Positions 44,341-57,162 of a stretch of DNA of 64,000 nucleotides are shown here, one piece after another. Position 1 is the stretch's first letter. Each line of letters starts with the position of its first letter. The DNA lies in contig JAITYX010000084.1 in assembly GCA_021018815.1 (NCBI GenBank), forward strand, positions 1,860,001 through 1,924,000, read 5' to 3'. Position numbers and translations under genes: made by a program. Under the pieces are notes generated by a model, which saw only the letters and a program-made list of their open reading frames with translations, was not told where the DNA came from and searched no databases. The DNA is from Talinum fruticosum. Taxonomy: Eukaryota > Streptophyta > Magnoliopsida > Caryophyllales > Talinaceae.

Positions 44341-45560
44341 AATTAAAAATAGATGAACAAACAGAATTTGAAATTGAAAGATTCATTTTATTGAATGAGG
44401 AAGGGAGTACATCGGACTAAGAAACAAAAATGGCGAGAATTGGAAGATGAACAAACGAGAATTTAAAATTGAAAAATTAGCCCTAGCACTAGACTCAATG
44501 GTGGACTGCTCTCCTGGGATGATAGCGAACCTTTTGCCCTCTTTAGTGTTAATCCAAGTGATATACTTAGACCTTTCTTCATCTACGTCCGGGATGAACC
44601 TTGATAGGTCAAGCTTTTGGGTGCGACATGGCTTGCACATTATCAAAGCCGAATATCCCTTAGGGCTATTATTTTTAGGGAAGTACGGTGCCTCCTCATC
44701 TAACATTTGGCAATCGCAATAAATTTCTAATCCAGGGACTAAGATGCCCTTCTCCTTCGGATAATAGGGCTCGGGAAAACCGTATTAGGTTAAGTCATCC
44801 CCTTCTTTCATAAATCGAACATTTAGGTTGTGAGGATAAGGTTTAATGGAGCGGACTATTAATGGTCTAGTGCTCTTAGCTTGTGTTTCGACTTAGCATG
44901 GGCTACTTCCTTAGTAATTGGATGGTATCTTAGACCAAAATTGTTGTTATTAGTGGGTTCAAGTGGTGGAAAAATTTGGTGGTATGGCTTCTAACCTATA
45001 GCTAGGCTAGGAAAATACCCCTTCTTCCTTAACATTGATCTGGACACTAGGGTTAGTATTAGGATTGAACTTAAACGGTTCTTCATCCTTTTCTACAGGT
45101 GGCTATAGTTTTAAATCCATATAGCTCTTCGTCATCGGCATCGTGCTCGATTTCAATGATAAACTCTTTACAAGTAATGGTAGCACAAAGATTATCTCCT
45201 TAACGATTACCACTTGTCCTTTGATAATCAATTTAACCTTTTAGTGTAGTGTAGACGACATTGCTTGGTGGTCATGTAACCAAGGGTGTCTTAAAAGGTG
45301 GTTGACAGATAGCGAGGATGTCTAGGCCTTTGAAATAAATATTCTTACCATTGGCTCGACATTGATTGGGGAGTCACTATTCCTAAGACTGTTCTCTTGG
45401 AGTTATCATAAGCTCATAGGTGAACACTTTGTTTGGTGAGTTGTTGGTGTCCGATGCGTTACCTCTTCACGATCTTCCAAGGACAAACATTTACAATAAA
45501 CCCGTTGTCTACTAAGGTCGGGGTACTAACTTGTTGATGTAAGTTACAGATTAAATAAAA
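44341..45560 (-). pseudogene. Tat-like gypsy protease and linker, element T4
   Basis: Minus strand: a degraded protease motif VDNG..NVCPWKIVKR near 45470-45520, the linker MLRKKGYFP.LAIG and LEPTNNNFGL-like segment near 44930-45040, then an open stretch 44706-44383 (RSKYITWINTKEGKRFAIIP). The same order is seen in T1 and T2. Stops and frameshifts throughout. Confidence 0.75.
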
Positions 45561-47204
45561 GGCATTGTTGTGTGTAATGCCTTCCTCGAGTACGTCCTTC
45601 TAGTCAAAAGTAATGAAACCATGCCCATCATTGACCATCCCTACCACTTTTTCATGTGTGAATTCAGGAGATACCATAATCATTCTAAGTGTGTCGATCA
45701 AGGCATGTATATACTTTTGAGAGGCGGATATTAGTTACCAAATAGAAATGTCGGCTTTGAGTTTTGAAGTAGTTTGAGGATTGAGTCTTCTTCTTTGGCA
45801 ACTTCTTTTTCTTTCTTGAATTTGTTGTACACCTATTGGTATGTTGTGTCATCCAGAACTAGGCAGGAACGAGGATTTTAGGAGTTTTTAGTTCACCCCA
45901 AACGTAATCATCTTCTCGGGATTGTGCCCCCACAAGTTACTTCACTATCATCCTAAGTGACATAAACATCCTTTCCATGACTTACCCATAGTCCATGTAT
46001 TAATGGGACTAAGGAGGGTAAGATGATTTGTGACATGGGCCTATCTATGTCCTAGATGAAGACGTAAGGATCCCACTCGACCATTACAAAACATGCTCTC
46101 TAACATGTTCGTGAAGGTCCAATACTATTCTATATTGTAGACGATGTTACTTGCAGAATTTTCCAACGTCCTAATTTTTCAATTGTTTCGTGGTTTCGAT
46201 TCTACTCTTATGTGTGGCAACCAAATTTTCCATTTGGATAGTAAACAGTTGAGGGATTCAACATAGGTAGTATCTATTGGACTATAGTAAGTATACCTAT
46301 TAAGGACATTGACATATGCACCCCTACTAGTAGTGCCCGTATTGGAGGTTTTCTTGTCCTTATTTTAGTAATGAACTCTATAACCAACCATGACTTTTGT
46401 GGTCACGGTGGACAACTCTTGTTTGATCAACCTCCCTACATCTCTAAGGGTAGTAAAGCTCATAAAGGGTAGGAACTTCAAGTGTTGATTATATGTGTGC
46501 CGAATGTTCTTTACAATGATCGTGACGAAATCTTTTTAAAAGGTTAGTTTACAATAAAGGCAGCCCTTTCCCTCCATCTAGTGAGAAAGTCAATGAAACT
46601 TTCTTTCTTCCCTTTCTCGATAAGTTCTAAATTGCACAGACATGACGGGTAGATCGCTGATGCGGGAGTATTGGTGTAAGAATTCCTTGCACAAATTAGT
46701 CCAATAAGTGACCTTGCGTGGGTCAACTACATTATACCACTTCACAACATCTTTGTCTAACGTCCAAGGGATAATGATATGGTATGTATCTTGAGGCACA
46801 TTCTTTAACATAATTGCTCCTATGAAGTTGCGCACAATGTGATGGGGATTTTTGGAACCATGAAACATGATATCTAACATGGTGAATTTTAGGATGTAGC
46901 TTTCCTTAAGGGATTTAAGTGACTCCGTGAGGTCGAAATTATGGCTCTTAAACATAATGGACTCTCTTTGCATCCTCTATGTTTTTATTATTTTCCTCGA
47001 GAGTCTTTAGGATAAGAGCGAAGTTTTAGACATGGATTTTATTTTTTGATCTTGAGCCACAATCCCGGCTTCCATGTTAGTTGAGGATTTGTTTAACAAA
47101 GTGACGATGGTAGATGTTTGTGGTTCTTCATCCATTGGAGGGCAATTATTTTTTCTAGTACTCGTCCTACAATGAAAGATTGATTGAATCGCTGTTAAGT
47201 GCAC
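45561..47204 (-). pseudogene. Tat-like gypsy Gag, element T4
   Basis: The N-terminal part (47204-47007) includes MDEEPQTSTIVTLLNKSS. The Gag core (46973-46590) reads MFHGSKNPHHIVRNFIGAIM, WTLDKDVVKWYNVVDP and TNLCKEFLHQYSRISDLPV, then shifts frame into SFIDFLTRWRERAAFIV. This is the classic Retrotrans_gag pattern ending RWRERAA. The C-terminal part down to about 46140 matches the T1 Gag end. Non-functional. Confidence 0.82.
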
Positions 47205-47584
47205 CGAGGTTGGTCACATTGGAGTTAATCGGGGTGTTCAACTTGGAGATGTGGTACTAGACTGCCTATTGAAATGTTATAACCTTTTCTAGCCTAGATT
47301 CCAAAGCAACCCCATTGAAGTAGGCTTCCCTATTTTGCAGCCCAAAAGATAACTACTCGGGACCGTGCTACGAGAAATAAGCTTTTGGATAGAAGGGACT
47401 CAATCGCTAGACCCAAATGGACTAGGAAAAAGAAGGAAGAATGCTCTTGATTTAGATGCACGTAAGGAATGCAAAATGAAGAAAATGAAATGTGATTGGT
47501 GTTGACGGAATGGCTTAGATTTGGGATGAATTTAATTGGGCTAATGCATTGAGTTCCTCGGGATAAGATGAATGACACTTGACT

Positions 47585-47860
47585 AATGCGAAACAGACTA
47601 ACCTATTCGAATGACTTTAAAAAATTGGCTAATGTAAAAACAGACTCACCAGTTTGAGATGAATTTTATTTTTGGCGAATGCAAAAATTGACTCACCTAT
47701 TGAGATGAATTTTAATTTGGCTAAATAAAAAAATGAACTTACTTAATTTTGGGATGAATTTTATTTTTTGGCTAAATGCATAAATAGACTCGCCTAATTT
47801 AGCGATGAATTTTATTTTTGCTAAATGCAAAAATGGAGTAACCTATTAGAGTTGATGCAA
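47585..47860 (-). repeat. Tandem repeat of about 57 bp in the T4 leader
   Basis: On the minus strand about five units of the type gtgagtcNatttttgcattNgccaa...attcatctca occur, diverged from each other. The same unit is at 290-480 in the other orientation. Confidence 0.8.
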
Positions 47861-48065
47861 GCATGTTGTCAATTAAAAATGAAAACCTAAGGGCCAAACC
47901 TAAACCGATCGAAAAGAGGAGAGGGGTAATTCATTTCAAGCATGTAAATGAAAAGAAGGTGCAACTTACACTGCCAATGTTCTATGGTCAAAAAGGGAAA
48001 ATTCACAACTCAATTTTCAAGTCTCACCCTCTAGATATGTTATAGATCCCAAGTAGAGTCACCAC
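47861..48065 (-). other. T4 leader with possible primer-binding site
   Basis: On the minus strand GTGGTGACTCTACTTGGGATC (48061-48041) resembles the tggcgactcnnctgggga block found after many plant gypsy LTRs. No matching LTR lies beyond it; unrelated sequence begins at about 48066, so the 5' LTR of T4 has been lost or displaced. Confidence 0.4.
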
Positions 48066-49639
48066 TATAGGAACTAGCGTTCCCCGTCTCCTCCATATAG
48101 GGTGGCAGTACCCAAGCTAGTGTCTCCCTATGAAGCTTGGGCTATTTGGTGTTTAGCTAAATACCCTACTACATCTTACCCTACCACCCACAAAAACGGA
48201 ACAAGAAAACCTAGCCAAGGTGGATCTCCTAGTGATATATGTGGTATGTGGATGAAAAAACAACCGCAATCAGACTTAACAGGAAAGAGGGTAGTTTATT
48301 TGTGGTGCTTGAAGGACCAAGTCAACAACACTATTGGCTGTTTGAAGGACCCACAGAAACTATTAGTTCTTTGTGATTATAGGTATACATTTAGTGTTAT
48401 TCCTAATCCTTAATACAAATAGTATATTGCTAACTAGTGTCCTCTCATGAATTATTCACTGTTGAAATTTAGAGGAACCATGATTTTGGAATTTCCATGG
48501 TTTTGTTGTTGAGAAGAATAGTTTCCACTTTTCAGGGGTTTGATTATTTGAGTCACCTTTCTTACTTTCCTTTTACCTTCTGCAGAAGACTATGGCATTT
48601 GTGGATCATTAACTAATTTAGAATGGGCAAATATGTTCTTTACATGTTGCATAAACCTTAAATGTGGAACAAATTAAATTATTGATTATAAGGATGATAG
48701 TTTATTGTACTTGAATGCCAAATTAATTATGATGAATTGATCATCCTATGAAGTTGTACTTGTTGGGATGGTTGTACTACAAGAAGTTATGCTTGTTGGT
48801 GGTGATGTATGCAAAAGATCTTGTAGCTTAAGTTTGTTGGTGAATCCTCTAATTTGGAAACTTTTTAATTTCTTGCTTTTCTCATTATGGTCTAACTTGA
48901 GGTCTTCTTCAGTGGAACAACTGGTATGATTTCTTCAACCTTAATAGAACTCATCCAGAGTAAATGGAGCCTCCATTTATTAGTAAGGTAAGTCATGTTA
49001 TCATATAATCCATGTTTCTATTGACTAATAATTTCTGGAACTTGTGGACTGTCTATTTGAAAAAGTTACTATTTCATCGTCTGAATATGCCCTTTTCAAA
49101 TACTCAAGGACTTCGATTCTTGGACTCCATTAAGATGTGATGTGTCCATTTTTTGTACTCAACCTTAATTTTTTTCCATTTTGGTTTGTATATATTAAAG
49201 TTGTAGCGTATGTTAGGTAATCATATGATCCATGTGTATATTAATTTTCCTTTTGTTTTGTGTATATTCAAGTTGATATCCTTTTTGTTAAGGATTCTCT
49301 AAAACTTTGAATTCTGACACTTTTATCCATTATTTCGTAGATGATGAAGTAATGGGATCCTCGGTGCATGTTCTAGCATTTTTATCATTTCATTGGTTGA
49401 ATACGCGGGAACACTCTATTTTCCCCTCCACCATTTTTTATACTATGTGAACATCTGCATGAACACCAACAATTTTTAGTTTCTAGAATTAATTTGTTAA
49501 TTTTTAGGATGCTTTTGATGTTATATGCTTTGTAGCAAATATTCGCAAACTAATGGTTTTTATATATTTTAAAAATTTGCTATTACTATTTCATGGATTT
49601 AGTTTATAGTAATCATATCATCATATTGAATGACATTAT
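48066..49639 (+). other. AT-rich stretch with exon-like segments, unidentified
   Basis: A 103-codon open frame (48102-48413, with PKLVSPYEAWAIWCLAKYPT and SDICGMWMKKQPQSDLTGKR) looks protein-like. Near 48915-48989 a TTCTTCAG acceptor, a segment reading WNNWYDFFNLNRTHPE, a stop, MEPPFISK, and a GTAAGT donor suggest an old exon. I do not recognise the protein. It may be a captured or decayed host gene fragment. Confidence 0.3.
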
Positions 49640-50036
49640 TAATGACGAAAATAATTGGTTGTTAGATAATGTAGTGGTGATTTTCAACATCAAAAATATT
49701 TCGTGATTAACGTTGATCAATCATGCAAATAGACATCGTCGTTAATGATAATAATTATAAATTTTTAATTTGAAAGTTTACAAATACGTTACTAATAATT
49801 TGGTCGTTATTTATTTTTTTTTGGTCATTGATTTGTGAACTCATAACTACCATGTGTATTTTCATCATTATTCTAATAACGGCGAAACTTTTTATTTCAT
49901 CGTTAAAACTAATAAAGATGGGACCAATAATGATGGACGACAACAACCATTTTTTGGTCATTCAATTTTTAAGGACCATAAATCATGCTTTTAACGACCA
50001 AATTTTTCTCGTTACAAAGCATTTTTATAGTACTGT
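49640..50036 (-). mobile_element. CACTA-like transposon end (tentative)
   Basis: The minus strand from 50036 reads CAGTACTATAAAAATGC followed by repeated aacgac/gtcgtt words in both orientations. This resembles a decayed CACTACTAGAAAAA terminus with subterminal repeats. No partner end or 3-bp TSD was found. Confidence 0.3.
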
Positions 50037-50176
50037 TTTTTCTATTTTGATTATTATGTCTTATTTTTTATTTTTGTTTTTCTGTTTTCTATTTTCTTAT
50101 TTTGATTAAAACCTTGAAACAAAGAAAAAATTAGAAATAAAAATATGCCAAAAATACTTTGCGGGAAGTTTAGTAC

Positions 50177-52270
50177 ATGAGCTATTTGGTTAGGGAACTT
50201 AAAAGAAGAACACTTGCAAGGATTGAACTTCCAATAGAAACAGAACTCGAACCTAAAAAACAGAAAATAACTAAATATGGACCATCGGAGCGAATCTTGA
50301 GCAATATCTTTATCCTTCTAGAAGCTCTAACTCTTTATGTTTTGACCTTCCTCATTTGGGATCCGATGTGACTCTTTTGATCACCACACACTATATACGA
50401 GATGCTTCCAAAAGTTCATGGTTCTAAAGATGCATATATGTTTCGATGGAATTTGATGAAGTAATTTGTACGATGCATTTTCCTAATGTCTCTGCTGATA
50501 AAGTAAGAATAAGATTAATTCTTTTTCTTTAAAATATGCCTCTAAAAGATGAATGTACAACTTAATTGCCAATTCTATTTCCACTTGGGATGACTTTGTT
50601 AAACTATTTTTGAGAAAATATTTCCCTAATGGTAAAACGGTGAAGCTAAGGAATGAAATTAATCAACATATTTAGATGGATAAGGAACCATTTTGGAAAT
50701 ACTTTTAAAGATTTAATAACTTGTTGCCCCAAAGTCACCACTACGATTTAGAACAGTGGCGTCTTTGCTAAATTATTTACGAAGGACATAATCAACAAAC
50801 TAGGAGCATGCTAGAGTCCATGTGTCGGGGTGGTTTTCTTTGTAAGTACCCTGTAGAGGCTTGGGAATTTTTATATGACTAAGTAGGAAATACCAAAGCA
50901 CTAGAGATGCGAGTTTAAGTTCTAAAATTAATGGTGCAAAGGGGGCATTCATGTTTATGATGTGAGTCACTTTGACTCAAAAGTTGTTGTACTTGAAAAT
51001 ATGTTAGGGGTTATCTGTCTAACACTCATCTTCTTAGAATTCATTGGTGTCATGCGCTTATTGTCAAGGCTTAGATAGCTTTCGAGTACTTGTCCCTATT
51101 ATTAGAATTCGGCCACATGCCATGAGCAAGCAAAGAAAGTTAATGTTGCATTTCGGAGACCTAAGTTTGACCCTTACTCTCTTAGTTTTTATGAAGGGTG
51201 GAAACATCACCCTAATTTTTCTTGGAGTAGTGGAGGTAATCTTGTAGGTCAAAACATTCCTTAACCTACTTCGTTTTCTTCCGGCTCCTACCAGAGACGG
51301 ACTTATCCAACTTTACCTAATGCACCTAACCACCAACTCTCATTGATCGAGACAACACCTCCTCCTAGTTACATTGATGTTGATAAGACTTATCAATCTT
51401 GAAAAATCACATAATAACATGGAGAAAATGACTAGGACTATGACTAAGCATTTGACCTAACTTGTTACCTCAAACTCTAAAGAGAAAGAAACTTTTCCTA
51501 GTCAACCGGAGATGAACCCTAGACTATTGTCCCTTCTTCTTTTAGAGGGCTCTCTATGAATGATAATGCGAGGAAAGTGAATTCGATTATATACCTTCGA
51601 TTAGTACGAGAAATTGATAACCATGTGGATGACCATGTGAGGGAAACACGTAGATATCCTCGAACTTTCTTCCAAAATTTATATTCCCATCATTCTCTTA
51701 GAGAGATTGGTTTATCTAATACTTCTAAAGACACTACCGATGGTGTTCCTTCACAGACCTCTACTACTCCTTCCGAAAAAGAGGAAACTATAGAGAAAGA
51801 TACTACCGATATAATAGAACCTTCATCTCCTATAGATTATACCTCTCCTACTATTGTATGGCTTCCTAAGCTGGAAGAGCATGTTAGTTGTAAGAATGAA
51901 CATGATACATTTATTGAATCGAAGATCTCATTAGTAGAAAAGGAAGTTTTTTTAGCACATTGATAATGATAACTTCTTAGCTTATAATGGGTGTTTTTTC
52001 TTTTGACCCCATCATGAATAAAAATCAATTTGAACCCTCTAGGTCCAAATTTTAAGAGTATAAGATTTCTAAACCTAATAATGTTGATTGAAACCGGACT
52101 CTTGAACATGTTAATAATGAATGATTGGACAAATTAAGACCCACTTGTCTACCTGGACAACTCATCCATAATAATAAAATTTATAAGTTGAGAACCAATT
52201 TGATAGTTAATTGTGAATATGTCCGCTTGTTTGATGTTTGGAGTCAACAATTTGACAAGTTGAAACAAGG
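50177..52270 (+). pseudogene. Athila-like gypsy Gag, non-autonomous remnant
   Basis: In order: MSYLVRELKRRTLARIELPI; a Gag core in several frames (LIANSISTWDDFVKLFLRKY, FPNGKTVKLRNEINQ); the Athila-type signature YEGWKHHPNFSW near 51200; FPSQPEMNPR near 51500; and RKVNSIIYLRLVREIDNHVD at 51574, like the NAVTLRSG-R-E boundary. It then passes into a variable acidic stretch to 51963. No protease, RT or integrase follows. The next recognisable sequence is a 3' UTR-like region, so the pol was deleted. Confidence 0.75.
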
Positions 52271-52274
52271 CCTT

Positions 52275-53598
52275 TGTAACGCCCCCAATCACCATTACTT
52301 AATAATCCCTTAATTAGAGAATATTACGTAAGGTCGCAGCGGAAGATAACGACCGGAGACGTTACCGCCGTCCTAAAAATAGGACAAGGCTAAATAAGTG
52401 AAATAAAATAAAATACAATTTGTGCATCCAACTGTTATATTTTCATTGGTACTGTTAGGGGTAATTACTTATTACCTAGGTAGCTAAGTCATCCCAAAAT
52501 ACAGTTCACTTGTTTAGTAACAAAATATTTATACAACTAGATTTTCGTCTATTCCACAAGATAATATGCAACATGTAATAATTTCCAAGGTCATACCTAA
52601 ACCATGGTTGAGGGTAAAATCACCGTGAGCATGTATACACCTTCGTAACAACCAATGCACCGTGTCCGACTATGGTTTGCCTTCGTCGGACTTGGTAGGT
52701 AATTGATTATGCACCAATGATTTCCCTAAAACAAAAACAAGAAAATATTTCGAAGAATGAGTCGAAACTCGGTACGAACATTCCTGCACTGCAAAACAGA
52801 CTTTGAAAACATTTTAATTGAGCGCGCGCATTTCAATTCATTTTAGTTTGAAATAAGGAGGAGAGAATATGACTAAAACTTGCTTGCCGGTTATTATCTC
52901 GAAAGTGGAACCCCTTGTATAATTGATGCGATCTTTGAATAAGGTGCACACCTCCCGGCCGACCGAGAACCCGAGTTGAAGCCGCGCGGTGGAATTGAAG
53001 GGCGTAAGCCCCGATAATTGATAATTGATAATTGATCGGGGACCACTTAATTAGGTGACAAAACTTGATTTACAAATGATTCATTGTTAGTTATAGATAT
53101 AAGAAATGTTGAGATTTTCTAAAATAGGTGAATTTTCTAAAGGTACAGGCAATGAACGTACCTGGATTGAAAATCTTTGTTTCTCGCCGTTCTACAGAAA
53201 CTTAAATTGCCAGCTAGTCGGCAATGGAAGTGGGCTCAATTCTGTTTCAAATAGATTTTTTGTTGTTAATAACGTTTCCCTTGAGTTTCAATAATTGAAT
53301 TCGTATAAGTGCTTGCAATTTGTTTCATTTCCTTGATTTAATACATAACTAGTTGAAATAAGATTTTTATTACTCAACTCTATTGCGTTAGTTTCGTTTG
53401 AAATCTTGTCTATGACACATATTCATCAAAGAAGTTGATCGGGCTATATTTATGTGATTTTATTCATTAGTCAAATCGGATTAGAGATATATATGTATAT
53501 ATATTCAAACATTTATCTTAATTATTAACATATGTTTGACAAGCGTAAAATATGCTCCTAATGGTTATTATTATCGTTACTATCATTGTTATTGTCAC

Positions 53599-53652
<54 letters not shown>

Positions 53653-55218
53653 CATTACTATTATTACACCCTTAACTCAATTAATTATATCGAGCCAAAA
53701 TCTCACTTTCAATCCTATCCTTAAGTTACCTTTCACCTCATCTTATCATCTATTCCACAAATTAATCAATTTACTCCACAAATTAACTAATTTACTAAAA
53801 TTCCACATATGTCAAGACACACTAATTCAAACTTGTATGCATCTTTTCCTCAACAAAATCCACTTCTACATATAAAATTAACTACACTAAATTTCTCAAA
53901 GTTTTATATACTTTCAACTCTACTTATTATCCAACTTCAATCTCCATATAACTTCTCTCTCTTTTGCTCAATTATATCCAATTCCAAAATGCAATGAACA
54001 TAATTAATTAACTCTAAATTTACATCAAAATATCCCTAGTCAAATTCGCTAAATCACCATCTCACAAGAATAATCGCAATTATTCATTTTCCCAACACAA
54101 TCATTTCACCAAAATACCAAATCATATCCAAAATAACTAGGGACAACTAAATGCATATAAAATTATCGAAGACCTCAAATTTATGTCCCTAAATCTCAAT
54201 TAATAATCCAAACACCATCACATATTCCCAATTTACAATCCTTTCATCAAAAGTAACAACCCACACATATTCACACCAATTCAATTTTCATAATCAACCT
54301 TTAAATCGACATCATAAAGATCTTTTTAAACTCATATAATTCAAGTATTAGCTAAACTAACTAGAAAATAATTGACATAAATGAAAATAAGGTTTTAGGG
54401 TTTCACCTTCACTCTCAATTTATGGAGTACAACAGGGGTGGAGGGCTGGTGGTGCAAGTTTGGTGTTTTGGTGGCGCCGGCGTCGGTTTCCGGCCGGAGT
54501 TGATGGCGGCTGGTGGTTAGCTTTGTCTGTTGGCCGGTAGCCGACCAGAAAGTGAGCCGCAGTAGGGGTGTTGGGCAGCGCCTCGCGGGAGAGGGAGACG
54601 GAGGGCGAGAGCGAGAGAGAGAGAAAGGAAGGTCGGCGCCGGTCCTCCAGCCGGCGTCGATCGTGCTGGTGGCCGAAGGAGGTGAAGGCAGCGAGGAGGG
54701 AGAAGTAGGGGAGCAAGGCGAGGGCACGGGAGCAAGTGGTGAGGGAAATGAAGGATCGCCGGACTATGTAGCCCCTTTTTATTTATTTTCTCTTTTTTGT
54801 AAAAATTTCGGATAAATCCATTTTGGATTTTTCTTTAAAAAATCTAACTATTTTATTATATATTTATTTATTTAGTTTTATTGTTACTTTTTAATTTTAT
54901 TTTAATAATGATGTTTATAACTTATAAATATAATGGTTCGCTTGCGATATAACATTACCGACCTTATAATCACATACCATCACATTTATATTTCAATATA
55001 CATATGTGTAAACTTTTAAATTTTCTCTTTTAAACATGTACGTAAATTATAATCATTATTATGAAATTTTCATTAGGGCCACTTCGTCGCCTTAACCGCA
55101 TAACACATACATAAAAATGATTTAAATATAAAATATTGAATTGAAGTGCGCGCGCTCGATTATGTAAATTTTGCAATCGAGTAAAATAAATAATGTGGTT
55201 TAGGGTCGGGTTGTTACA
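52275..55218 (-). mobile_element. LTR-type insertion of 2.9 kb with TGTAAC/GTTACA ends (solo LTR candidate)
   Basis: Begins TGTAACGCCCCC and ends GGTCGGGTTGTTACA, a short inverted terminal pair seen in a common class of plant LTRs. The flanks read ggCCTT and gaCCTT, compatible with a short TSD (CCTT). The minus strand shows promoter-leader features: a CT-rich tract (54735-54530) followed by AAACCCTAAAACC near 54395. The GC-rich minus-strand open frames at 54395-54735 overlap in all three frames and look compositional. No PBS, gag or pol. It splits the Athila-like remnant. Confidence 0.6.
53600..53653 (+). repeat. (TTA)n microsatellite
   Basis: About 18 ATT/TTA units, uninterrupted. It causes spurious poly-Tyr and poly-Ile frames. 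Confidence 0.95.
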
Positions 55219-55934
55219 GACCTTAATGGTGTTGTATTGATATTATCATGGATGTACTCTCTTTGGCACCAACTTTCTAGTTTTTGTTACCTTTATTTGG
55301 TTGAGAGTACTTCCTACGATTTGATAAATTACTACGTGCTTTAATGTGATTTAATTTGAGATAGTAGCTTGAGTTGATATGGAGTGGTTGGATGCTCTAC
55401 GAGTCTCCATTTAAACTTATTTCAAGATGCTTTAGCTTAGGTGTACCCAACTCTTAACCTGGTACAATCATTCCTCTCTCTATTCTCCTTTTACTCTATT
55501 TTCTTCCGTAAATACTTAATGCTAATTATTTTGAATTTTCTCTTGTGTATATAATTTTATTTTTGTTATTTCCTTCAAGTTTAAAGTCTTGTCTTTTTCT
55601 TTTCTTAGTATTTTGTTTTTTTTTTTGGTATATATGTTGCACATTTTATTTTTATTTTCTTTTCTATCTTCATTTTGTGATTTCTTACACTCACAATGAA
55701 GACATTGTAAAGTTCAGGTATTTGGTGGGAAAACCTTTTGGTTAAGAAAATTGATCAAAAATCCAAAAAGTTTTTACTTTTTTTGGGATATTTTGTATAT
55801 ATTCTAATTGAATTTTGATCCCTGGAGACTTAGCTATTAGGTTGTAAAATGGAAAATATACATGATGACACTCATCTCTTAGTATGACAGTTCTAACTTC
55901 ATTTTTTCTAACCTTGGCATACCGAGAGAATTTG
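55219..55934 (+). other. Athila-like 3' region, part 1
   Basis: No coding sequence is supported. The phrase caatgaagacattgtaaagttcag near 55697 resembles the cattgaggacaatgt...aagtttgg block that I recall downstream of Athila-type pol genes. It continues the remnant broken at 52275. Confidence 0.4.
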
Positions 55935-55942
55935 TTAAGTAT

Positions 55943-57154
55943 AGACTTGGCAAAAAGTGACCCGACCGAAAACCCAATCCGAACCCGCCCGTATTTTGGA
56001 CATGATTTTCTTGACCTAAACCCGAAAAAATCAAACCCAAAAACCCACAAATTAGCGGGTCAAACCCAACCCGAACCCGTTTGACCCATTGGGTCAAGGC
56101 AATAAAAACAACTATTTTAGCTTTGTGGCTTGTTGATTGAATGTTTTATGCACATTATATGATTTTTCCTTCAATTTATCACTCTTTTGATAATGGTTAT
56201 TTATCATATCAGATTATTTAGAGGGACGTTACATATTTATTGCAATAATTTATAGACGAAGACTCGATACTATTTCATTTCTCAACTTTTTCCTCATAAT
56301 CAAAAGCCATTATATACAAAAATTATGCATAGTTAATTTCAATAAAAATATATATGGATTTAAATGGTGCAATATATTAAAATACTACAAATGTACAAGT
56401 TATACTCGTTGTATTTTTGGTGAACTGAATATACCTAGTCACATCTAAAAATATACTTTTATTTTGTAGAAATAATATTACTATAATGATGTAAAATTTT
56501 GAAGTTATAATTAAAAATAATAATTTTAGTTTATTATAAATCTCTAATTCTTATTTATTTTAAACTGTTTTAGTCGTACTCGAACCATAACTCCTAAGGT
56601 AGGCAATGAGCCGAACTAAAACAAAGTCAAATTTTTGCTAGTGAATAAAATGGATCGATTAAGCCTACCCAAGTCAAAACTTTCTCAATGTGTTTTAAAA
56701 TGCATTAAATATGCATGTAAACCTCCTTAGTATAATATAAACGGTGAAATAAACATCGTAACCCTAAACTAATCATTACGGAACAAGTCATTATTATTCA
56801 ACCCATTATTGACCCAATCTTTCGTTGGCCTTATTTAAACGCGTCAAGGGGCAAACCTCGCTCCGCTCAATGGGACCTTACATAAATATCATAATGAAAA
56901 TTTTGAATATTTTTGAATATTCTTTATACAAAATACAAATACTATACTTTTTCGTAGAATTATTGGCAATTTTAAGCAAAAATTATGGTTAATTTTTATA
57001 ATTAAAAAAAAGAAAAATAACTGATAAAAAGGCGGTCTTAACCCATTGGGTCGACCCCAAACTTGTATAATTCGATATACGATTGCCCGTATTTTACTCG
57101 AACCCGAATACACTCGACCCGTATTTAACCCGCCCGCCCGAATTGACAGGTCAA
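55943..57154. mobile_element. hAT-like non-autonomous DNA transposon
   Basis: The 1212-bp element has an imperfect 8-bp TSD, GTTAAGTA (55935-55942) and GTTAAGTG (57155-57162). Its terminal inverted repeats TAGACTTGGCAA and TTGACCTGTCAA match at 9 of 12 positions. Both ends carry subterminal gacccg/cgggtc-rich sequence, as in Ac-like hAT elements. No transposase ORF. Confidence 0.7.
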
Positions 57155-57162
57155 GTTAAGTG

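Noticed and set aside
53536..53875. Frames rich in Tyr or Ile
   Set aside because: Produced by the (TTA)n microsatellite.
54395..54815. GC-rich region open on both strands, possible small gene
   Set aside because: Open in several frames simultaneously, Pro/Ser/Arg-rich with no domain, and located inside an LTR-like insertion where a CT-rich leader is expected.
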